A stretch of 13,278 nt of DNA from Mucidula mucida. Taxonomy: Eukaryota > Basidiomycota > Agaricomycetes > Agaricales > Physalacriaceae. A program made the translations under genes and the position numbers. Shown here in pieces: positions 7,461 to 13,278 of this stretch. The stretch lies in the NCBI GenBank assembly GCA_015501055.1, contig JADNYV010000897.1, forward strand, positions 1-13,278, given 5' to 3'. The notes beneath the pieces are model-generated. The model was not told where the DNA came from. It was given only the letters and a program-made list of their open reading frames with translations, and ran no database searches. The stretch's first letter is position 1. Every line of letters starts with the position of its first letter.

Positions 7461-9370
7461 ATGGCACAGAACCTCTTCTCCGTACCCATTTTCTTCATTG
7501 TCTTTCGCGAAACGTTAGAGGCCGCGATCATCGTCTCGGTTCTCCTGGGTCTTGCAGAGTAAATTATTCACGACGATCCCGGTCGTATCGGAGTCCCAAA
7601 AAAACACGAGAGCACAGACAACGTAGCGATTACAGGCGGAGAGGCTGACTTGGACGATGAGGTCCATCGTCGTCGGCTTGTCCGAAAACTGAGGGTTCAG
7701 GTATGTAAAGTACACCATCACCGTCTACCTTGAGGTCTGAATTGCACTCAAGATCTTTCTCGGTGCTGGTTTGGGGCTATTAATCGCCTTGGGTATTGGC
7801 GCTGCGTAAGACATTTAGCTTCTAAACAATTACTGTACTAACGCGACCGGATCTTCACGGCATGTTACGCGTTATGATTGTGAACTAAATTACCAGTAGT
7901 TCATCCAGGGTCCATAGACCATATTGGGAGCCGCGGGAGGCGGCGGCGCGAGCCGCCGCGGCGAAAATTTCCGCATTTGGGCTGATCCCGACAAAATTTA
8001 CCGTTGTTACGCGTTATGGAAGCCGAATTAGTTCACTTCACGGGGCACTGTGACGCGTTATGTGAATTAACGGTCGCGTTAGTACAGTAGACGCGTCTCA
8101 ATCCGAAAAGCTTCATCGCCGTATGGTTCACCCAAGCCTCGGATCTTTGGGCAAAATCAGAAGAGCTCTGGGAAAGTACGTATTCAGAATGCTCACAAAT
8201 TTCTCCGAATACTCATGTTTTCAAGGTGTTTTCGAACTCATCGCCGCCTTGATGATTTTTGTCATGGGTATCACTATGTTGAAGATGGACAAGGGTGATT
8301 TTCAACTATTACGACCTAGTACTCTCCTCTTAGCTTACTCTTGACACAGCGAAAGCAAAGTGGCGCATTAAACTAGAGCGTGCATTTGATGGGGAAAGTA
8401 CGTGTCCGCCCACTGCCTCCTTAGCTTTCTAATGATACGTCTCGCAGACAACGATGGGAAGACATCGACCGGAAAATGGGCATTGTTCATCCTACCTCTG
8501 ATTACTGTTCTTCGCGAGGGTAACCTAACCTTGTAGCAGCTTTTGGTTTGACAATTGTCTAACATTTTGTCAGGCATGGAAGCAGTCGTCTTTGTAGGTG
8601 GTGTCTCTCTGGGTCAACCCGCCACATCGATACCAATTGCCGCCATCGTTGGCATTATCTGCGGCCTCGTCGTAGGCTTCATCATCTACACATTCGCCAG
8701 TCGCACTAGTACGATTGCCGCTACCGTCTAGCTCTCCCTTCATTCTGATTAATCTTCCGTCTGTAGCTTTAACCATATTCTTGATAGCCATGACAAATCT
8801 GCTTCTACTCATCGGCGCGGGTCTTTTCTCGCGTGCTGTTGGAGCGTTTGAGCGCAATGCGTTCAACCACTTGCTCGGCGCCGATGTAGATGATGCGGGT
8901 GGCAGCGGACCCGGAAGCTATCGTGTTCAAGGAAACGTTTGGCATCTCGACTGCTGCAACCCCGAGGACAACCTCGATGGTATGGGCTGGTCTGTATTCA
9001 ATGCGCTATTCGGATGGAGCAACAACGGCTCACGTACGCAGCGTTTTTTCTCGATGATTGTAACAGATTGCTGACATCCTAATAGTCGGGACTATTCTGT
9101 CCTACGTATTCTATTGGATCGCTGTTATCGCAGTTCTCATCTTCTATAAGTACAAAGAGGTTCGTTTCCCTCGACCAACATCGCAGGGACCTCAACTCAA
9201 CTAATAATCGTCTTCACTAGGGTCGGTTCACATTCGGGGTGAAGTTTGAGTCGGCTGCAGCTGTTCGTCGTCGCCTTAGAAGGGATGAAAAGGCCAAGAC
9301 CACGGCCACAGTCGACAAAAAGCCGGACGCAAACGACAATATGACGACTGTAGCGACACTGTCCAAATAA
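7461..9370 (+). CDS. FTR1: FTR1 high-affinity iron permease, with an in-frame stop in exon 1 and a transposon in intron 2
   Basis: This multi-pass membrane permease takes up the Fe(III) made by Fet3. Exons: 7461-7700, 7753-7805, 8111-8175, 8226-8294, 8350-8397, 8448-8519, 8574-8708, 8767-9033, 9086-9159, 9221-9370; phases agree and span 391 codons with the stop, the normal size. Both iron-binding R-E-x-x-E motifs are present: RETLE (16-20) and REGME (181-185). Hydrophobic segments include FLGAGLGLLIALGIGAAFIA, LIAALMIFVMGITML, IPIAAIVGIICGLVVGFIIY and LTIFLIAMTNLLLLIGAGLF. The start ATG leads directly into the conserved NLFSVPIFFIVFRETLEAA block. Codon 34 is TAA where the family usually has Gln (LAE-Q-I). 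A 54-nt intron from 7559 to 7612 could remove it in frame, but its acceptor (GAGAG) is poor and it would delete conserved sequence. The second intron is 305 nt because it holds a MITE; the other introns are 50-61 nt. Confidence 0.93.
7560..7562 (+). other. Premature TAA in FTR1 exon 1
   Basis: The reading frame MAQNLFSVP...LLGLAE is followed by TAA and then IIHDDPGR in the same frame. A single C-to-T change from CAA (Gln) would explain it. Translation would stop after 33 residues, inside the first transmembrane region. The frame beyond stays open to the exon end at 7700. Confidence 0.75.
7833..7849 (+). repeat. MITE left terminal inverted repeat
   Basis: CTGTACTAACGCGACCG, an exact reverse complement of 8071-8087. 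With the preceding TA the match extends to 19 bp. It contains TACTAAC (7836-7842), identical to the best-known intron branch-point sequence. Confidence 0.9.
7867..8062 (+). repeat. Three direct copies of ACGCGTTATG inside the MITE
   Basis: ACGCGTTATG occurs at 7867-7876, 8009-8018 and 8053-8062, all in the same orientation. Its core CGCGTTA also occurs in both terminal repeats (reverse complement TAACGCG at 7839-7845; CGCGTTA at 8075-8081), giving five copies in 255 bp. Repeated motifs near the ends of DNA transposons are often transposase binding sites; here that role is inferred. Confidence 0.75.
7941..7958. repeat. GC-rich hairpin in the MITE centre
   Basis: CGGCGGC and GCCGCCG form a perfect 7-bp stem around a GCGA loop. 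An outer pair, GCCGCGG at 7930-7936 and CCGCGGC at 7956-7962, gives an alternative fold. The block is much richer in G and C than the rest of the intron. Confidence 0.7.
8071..8087 (-). repeat. MITE right terminal inverted repeat
   Basis: CGGTCGCGTTAGTACAG on the plus strand, the exact reverse complement of 7833-7849, followed by TA. In the FTR1 direction it offers two AG sites (TTAG at 8079-8082 and ACAG at 8084-8087) upstream of the inferred native acceptor at 8110. Confidence 0.9.
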
Positions 9371-9492
9371 AGTGCCGCACCATTATGGCTTAAATATCAG
9401 TATGAGTAAGTTTCATAGTTTCGTGTACTACAATGCGTAGTTATCAACAAATTTGACGTAAAATGCTTTTTCGTCGCCAACTCGGGCTTTTT

Positions 9493-10258
9493 TTAAAAAA
9501 ACTCGTCTTGCAATTGGAGCCCCCATCGGCAGCCCAGGACCTCCTCCAACTTCGAGTCAAGTTCGCTAAGGTCGGTTCCTGAATGTACCATTGAAGCCCA
9601 TGGGGCTTTCTGCCCGTACACATACTTCACCAGCATAGGCTCGGACTCGTCTATACTCTGCGGATAATACCCAATGAGCTCGCCTTGCGGACCGTAGCAC
9701 GCACTACGTGTTGAGAGGTCCCGCTCGGGAATCATATCGTTCTTGCTGAGGAACTGACTATATCTTCCCGGCTCAGCAGAATCCAGTTGCTGATTTGTGG
9801 CGGCGAGGTAGTTCTCGAAAGGTGGTGGCGAGACTGATGCGCTCTCTTCAAATGACCACTCTTCTAATGGATAAGATGGTTGTAGGTGGAGAGAAGGGGA
9901 GTCACCGGGGTCAGAATAAGGGAAGCTGCTTTGGAAACAATCTGGGAATCTCTGATGACCAGAACCGTGGCGGAAGATGGTAATGAGACTTACCCAGCAT
10001 AGACAGCGGCATAGGCGGAGGAGTGAGAAATAAGGTCGTATCAGAATTGTCTCTGATTTCGTCCTCTGAATTCTCTTCTGGCCAGGCTGAGGATCTGTGC
10101 GAGCCATCAGATGTGTCGAACTCTTCACCCATGGTCCAATCATAGCTGCTGTCCGCTTTCAGTATGTACTCTTCAGCTATGCGTCTCAGCTCAGGCTCAG
10201 CTGGGAGTCGCGTGTCCAGATAGTCGTTGTCGTTGTTCTTTGTGTCTATATAGTCCAT
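9493..10258 (-). CDS. Unrecognised acidic Ser/Pro-rich protein
   Basis: I do not recognise this gene. On the minus strand exon 9994-10258 joins 9493-9941 through a 52-nt GT..AG intron (9942-9993), and the joined frame is open for 237 residues. The protein begins MDYIDTKNNDND, is rich in Asp, Glu, Ser and Pro, and has no signal peptide or membrane segment. A low-complexity middle (TPPPMPLSML, ESASVSPPPF) leads to a more ordered C-terminus (VKYVYGQKAPWASM, LSELDSKLEEVLGCRWGL). The start is uncertain: the ATG at 10258 follows a TAG, which may instead be the AG of an intron (10259-10318), because a further open exon in matching frame lies at 10319-10433, preceded by another plausible intron (10434-10486). 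Beyond that, the frame meets a TGA at 10495-10497. It is convergent with FTR1, 122 bp from its stop. The composition would suit a regulatory protein, but this is only a guess. Confidence 0.6.
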
Positions 10259-10433
10259 CTACCAGTCATTCAGGTTGAAATTGTGGCGCTCATGTTCCCT
10301 TCAGTGGAGGCGACTTACAAGTGGCGAGGAGGATGAAGATGACGGCGATGCGTGTGAATCACATAGTAGCGTGTCAGAGCTACTGTTAAATAGTCGGCCG
10401 CTTTCTTTGTGGTCGAGGCTTTGTTCACAAACA

Positions 10434-10894
10434 CTGGCAATAGTGGTCAGTCATTGTTCAGGTGTGCTCAAAAGACCAGAACATACATGAGGGATCATTG
10501 TGGCGCGTTGGAAATGCGAGGAAATACAAGAAGGTAATTGTTAATGATGGCCATCGGTTTCCGTTGCCTTTATGGCTTGAAAGAGAGGGCGGTGTCAGCG
10601 CTTACTGAGAACAAAGGGAGCATGCATGGCACCAAGAATGCAGACTTGGAACCTAAGATGGTAAGATCTGCGGACAAGAATGCATTCATCTTGTTCTGAA
10701 TTTGGACCGACCACGCGCGTAAGTTTAGGACGGAAACCCGGGGGACCGTGGGAAGACCGTGATTCGCTATATAAGGCAATTTTTTGCGTCTTCCTTTCTT
10801 ACACCGACGCACTTATCCCTTCCAAACGTATCTACTGTCTGGGAGATATTGTTCCGTCGTAGAGTGAATAGACTTCGCTTTCGCTAGCAACTCT
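10434..10894. other. Region upstream of two divergent genes, no clear gene
   Basis: This stretch may hold the first, unresolved exons of the minus-strand protein on the left and the promoter of the F-box gene on the right. An 80-codon frame on the minus strand (10570-10812) crosses the F-box TATA box and has no recognisable features. No repeat or RNA gene is visible. Confidence 0.45.
10768..10774 (+). promoter_or_regulatory. TATA box of the F-box gene
   Basis: TATATAA within CGCTATATAAGG on the plus strand lies 127 bp upstream of the first ATG of the frame (10895) and 220 bp upstream of the alternative ATG (10988). Confidence 0.6.
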
Positions 10895-12019
10895 ATGCTT
10901 TCGGGCTATGATGGCTTTCTAGATAGTGGTGAAAGTTACATTTTGTCGTCTCCCCCCGCTTATATCGATTTAAAAGTTGACTTAACCATGCCATTTCCGC
11001 CGGAGATCCTGGATATTATTTTCTCGTTCCTCTACGATGACAAGCAGTCGTTGAAAGCCTGTAGTTTAGTAGCGAGGGTGTGGCTGCAACCCGTCCGCGC
11101 CCACTTCTTCCACGTTGTGCTCACACCGGTCAACGTCGACGAATTCATAGAGCTCGCCGCAAATGCAGGCAGTTTCATCTCAGGTACACTGCAGGATATC
11201 GCGTTGACGCGGAACTGGGATGCGATCCAAGTCTCCGTCTTTCCTTCCCTAAAAATGGTGACATGTATGGTCATTCATAACATGGACTATGCCCCAGCGC
11301 CGTTGCACACTGTTCTGCTAGGAATGCCCTCCGTGACCCATTTGTATCTCGATCAAGTCAGCTTCGAGTCCTTTTCAGAGACCACATTGGCTCTTTGTCT
11401 TTTCCCCGCTCTCCAATCCGTTTCTTTGTGCGACGTCTCGTGGCTCTTATCCGAGCCATCACCTCACCTCCTCCCCGCGACTGTTACCCATTTATCCCTC
11501 ACGCTCTGTTACCAGCGCGACGTCTTCAATTGGCTTCTCAATCAAAGGCCCATCCCCCACCTCAATCTTGGCACTTCCGTAGCACCGTCCGACGCACCCT
11601 CCATCGGAGAATATCTGGCCCATTGTGGACCTGCCTTACGCTCTCTTCGTCTCGGATTCTCGTCTTTCGATGCCGGTGGCGACGCAGAGGATTTTCTCGC
11701 CTCCGTCAATCTCACCTTAAACCCCGGACTCGTCGATCTTTGGTTTGACGAGTTCATCGGGGAACGAGAGTTGACACAAGTCACCACTGCGGGTTCTTGG
11801 ATTTTAGGAATCCTAGCGCAGGTAACAGCGCTTCGGGTTGTCTCTTTTGGGGTTGAAGGGGACATCGACTTGGCCGAGATTGAGTGGGACGAACTCGATG
11901 GACAGCTGATTCGACTACAAGTCGACGAGGCGCGGTTTTTTATGCGCAGTAGTCCTGATATCTGCCAAAGGTTGCCTGTGTCCCATCGCAAAGGCATACT
12001 CACTGTTATGTATTTATGA
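10895..12019 (+). CDS. F-box protein with leucine-rich C-terminal region
   Basis: F-box proteins bind Skp1 and bring targets to an SCF ubiquitin ligase. The single open frame encodes 374 residues. The F-box is FPPEILDIIFSFLYDD followed by SLKACSLVARVWLQPVRAHFF, close to the N-terminus and of the type greatly expanded in mushroom-forming fungi. The remaining 300 residues are rich in Leu and Ser with irregular repeats such as MPSVTHLYLDQVSF, FPALQSVSLCDVSW and GPALRSLRLGFSSF, likely an LRR-like substrate-binding fold. Translation could start at 10895 or at the ATG at 10988. The second has a better context (A at -3) and puts the F-box right at the N-terminus, as is usual. It is the only intronless gene in the window. 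It ends 33 bp from the convergent polymerase gene, so the transcripts may overlap. The target is unknown. Confidence 0.85.
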   Translation: MLSGYDGFLDSGESYILSSPPAYIDLKVDLTMPFPPEILDIIFSFLYDDKQSLKACSLVARVWLQPVRAHFFHVVLTPVNVDEFIELAANAGSFISGTLQDIALTRNWDAIQVSVFPSLKMVTCMVIHNMDYAPAPLHTVLLGMPSVTHLYLDQVSFESFSETTLALCLFPALQSVSLCDVSWLLSEPSPHLLPATVTHLSLTLCYQRDVFNWLLNQRPIPHLNLGTSVAPSDAPSIGEYLAHCGPALRSLRLGFSSFDAGGDAEDFLASVNLTLNPGLVDLWFDEFIGERELTQVTTAGSWILGILAQVTALRVVSFGVEGDIDLAEIEWDELDGQLIRLQVDEARFFMRSSPDICQRLPVSHRKGILTVMYL

Positions 12020-12052
12020 TATACATTTACAATTTCTCAACTATATAGGCTG

Positions 12053-13278
12053 TTATATCTGCAAGTCCCCCAACATCGTCGTCAAGGTCTCGACAATCTC
12101 AATCTCGTCCATGAGGTTGAAACACACATCCATAGCGATCCAGCCAAAACTGTTGGCACCAAAAACATCAGACTGCACGCACCTCCTCCACGCCCAGTAT
12201 GACACGCACAAACGATTCTGAAGGTCTCGTAATGACTCCCCGTCACCACTCATCAAATCCTCTCTGACATGGTTAACCAACAAAGTCGTCTCTTCTCGAA
12301 CTTTGGAGATGTGATCCAACCTCTTTGCTGGCTGTGACGCATTGGCAACGATCGTGCCAATGAACACCTCTTCCTCCGTCAACATCGCGCCTCGACCAGG
12401 GAGGATGGAATGGAGGCTGCATGTGCTCTGCAGCTGCGATCGGTAGTAGAGAAAGGTCGAACGGAGGGAATCAATTCGATCAGGAGTAGGCGTCAGAGAC
12501 ATATGCTTGGGAAGGAGTCCATTGACCAAGGCAGTGAACCCCGAGAACGCAGTGCTTACTGCCTCGGCAACTATTTCATCTTCATCTTCGAAGGGATCGA
12601 CCGCCTCCTCCTCTTCGGCTTCTGCGCGCCTGCGCTCTTGTCTAGCTGCGAACGATTCAACTTCTACGGCGGGAAGATCCACCTCACGGAAGAGCTTGCC
12701 AATAGCACGCTGGCTAACGTAGTACACGTTCGGGTCGAGGTATGACATCGTCTCTGGGGCGTGCCAATCAGGTAGAGCGAAGGTCGCCGAGGTATATCAC
12801 CTATAGCGACTGCAGTGCCAGATTTAGGAAATCAACAGCACGACTGTGAAGGTCCGCGAGCATCATGCAGTCCTTATTAAAAATGCCGTCCGCTCTTGCG
12901 TCTGCGAGAATTCGCCAAGTGAATGGAAAGAACCCCAGATTGTCTGTGTTAATGAAGTCGACGACGAATTCCGCAATGTCGTCTTGGGTACATTCCGTAG
13001 GTAGGCGTTTCAATACCGCTGGATTGTAGCGCCAGGGCGCTGGGGACGAATATGGCGAAAGCCCGGATGCCGGTCCAGAGAGATTACAGCGTACTCGTCA
13101 CCATCCAAGTCGCCCCCACCGAGATAAGAACACAATGGCCGTTGTCCTAGTAATATAAAACAATGTCAGGCGCACTCCGACACAGTGCCAACAAGCGTAC
13201 CTTTGGTCGAAAAGACAACTGTATTTGCTAATGGCTCCGTCGCAAAACACGATCCAGCAGGAGGGTGTCCGATGGCTT
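12053..13278 (-). CDS. RNA-dependent RNA polymerase of RNA silencing, C-terminal part; three apparent frameshifts
   Basis: This is a eukaryotic RdRP of the QDE-1/RDR type, which makes double-stranded RNA for RNA interference. The minus-strand frame enters from outside the window (about 13201-13278), passes an intron at 13147-13200 and continues to the stop at 12053. The catalytic motif GGGDLDGDEY is complete, with DLDGD at 13097-13111; TVVFSTKGQRPL lies just before it. Downstream come DDIAEFVVDFINTDNLGFF, ILADARADGIFNKDCMMLA, HSRAVDF, DWHAPETM and YYVSQRAIGKLFREV, all in family order, then an acidic insert (EAEEEEAVDPFEDEDE) and an alpha-helical C-terminus. The chain needs one extra base at about 13062-13064, 12823-12825 and 12771-12772 to stay in frame; the last 231 codons (12053-12748) are unbroken. 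The first visible exon (13227-13278) also aligns poorly and may hold further errors. The gene is either decayed or mis-assembled. Confidence 0.85.

Larger units (their letters stand above)
7833..8087. mobile_element. Miniature inverted-repeat transposon (MITE) with TA target duplication, in FTR1 intron 2
   Basis: The element is 255 bp with perfect 17-bp inverted ends, CTGTACTAACGCGACCG at 7833-7849 and its reverse complement at 8071-8087. It is flanked by TA at 7831-7832 and 8088-8089. Removing the element and one TA leaves a 48-nt intron, the same size as the neighbours, so the insertion site is clear. It has no open frame for a transposase, so it must depend on one elsewhere. A TA duplication is typical of Tc1/mariner and pogo/Fot-type elements; the superfamily is inferred from this alone. 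Inside are an inner inverted pair (GTGAACTAAATT at 7880-7891, AATTAGTTCAC at 8026-8036), repeated ACGCGTTATG motifs and a GC-rich hairpin. Confidence 0.88.

Noticed and set aside
7559..7612. Intron that would remove the FTR1 stop codon
   Set aside because: The donor GTAAAT is acceptable, but the acceptor GAGAG is poor, there is no branch point, and conserved residues after the stop would be lost. Kept only as an alternative.
7831..8089. Structured RNA gene, because of the long palindrome and GC-rich hairpin
   Set aside because: The exact TA duplication and terminal repeats are better explained by a transposon.
10570..10812. 80-codon minus-strand frame near the F-box promoter
   Set aside because: No recognisable domain or signal, it crosses the TATA box of the F-box gene, and its basic composition looks like random reading.
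11395..12003. Overlapping frames of 117 and 153 codons within the F-box gene
   Set aside because: They are other-frame readings of the F-box coding region with low-complexity Arg- or Ser-rich composition.
1..13278. CRISPR array, tRNA, rRNA, prophage or bacterial operon
   Set aside because: No regular repeat-spacer pattern or tRNA-like folds were seen, and the intron-rich genes are clearly fungal.

Overview
This is a stretch of nuclear genome from a filamentous basidiomycete, most likely an Agaricomycete. The genes are dense and, apart from one, cut by many introns of about 46-64 nt with GT..AG ends. The gene set also fits: a Fet3/Ftr1 pair, a secreted sedolisin protease, a GH16 glucanase, a large F-box protein of the mushroom type and a eukaryotic RNA-dependent RNA polymerase. 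All gene calls come from reading exons by eye and matching remembered family motifs. No database was searched.

Layout from left to right: (1) the C-terminal part of a GH16 beta-glucanase (+, 1-915, 5' end outside the window); (2) a tripeptidyl-peptidase of the sedolisin (S53) family (-, 1374-3640, 12 exons, one only 8 nt and one GC-AG intron); (3) about 830 bp with no recognisable gene; (4) FET3, a multicopper ferroxidase (-, 4470-6888, 11 exons); (5) a 572-bp divergent promoter with an ATCTGATAA iron-GATA site beside a TATA-like tract; (6) FTR1, the high-affinity iron permease (+, 7461-9370, 10 exons), with a 255-bp miniature transposon in its second intron; (7) an unrecognised acidic, Ser/Pro-rich protein (-, 9493-10258 or longer); (8) an intronless F-box protein (+, 10895-12019); (9) the C-terminal part of an RNA-silencing type RNA-dependent RNA polymerase (-, 12053-13278, 5' end outside the window).

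FET3 and FTR1 form the classic divergent module of reductive iron uptake. The oxidase converts Fe(II) to Fe(III) at the plasma membrane and the permease carries it in. The shared promoter would let one GATA repressor control both.

The most notable points are the MITE in the FTR1 intron (perfect 17-bp inverted ends, TA target duplication, five TAACGCG motifs, a GC-rich hairpin, and a TACTAAC branch-point-like sequence in its left end) and an in-frame TAA in FTR1 exon 1 where a Gln is expected. In addition, six apparent single-base deletions break the GH16, sedolisin and polymerase genes while FET3 and the F-box gene read cleanly. The deletions could be assembly errors or real decay; raw reads would decide.
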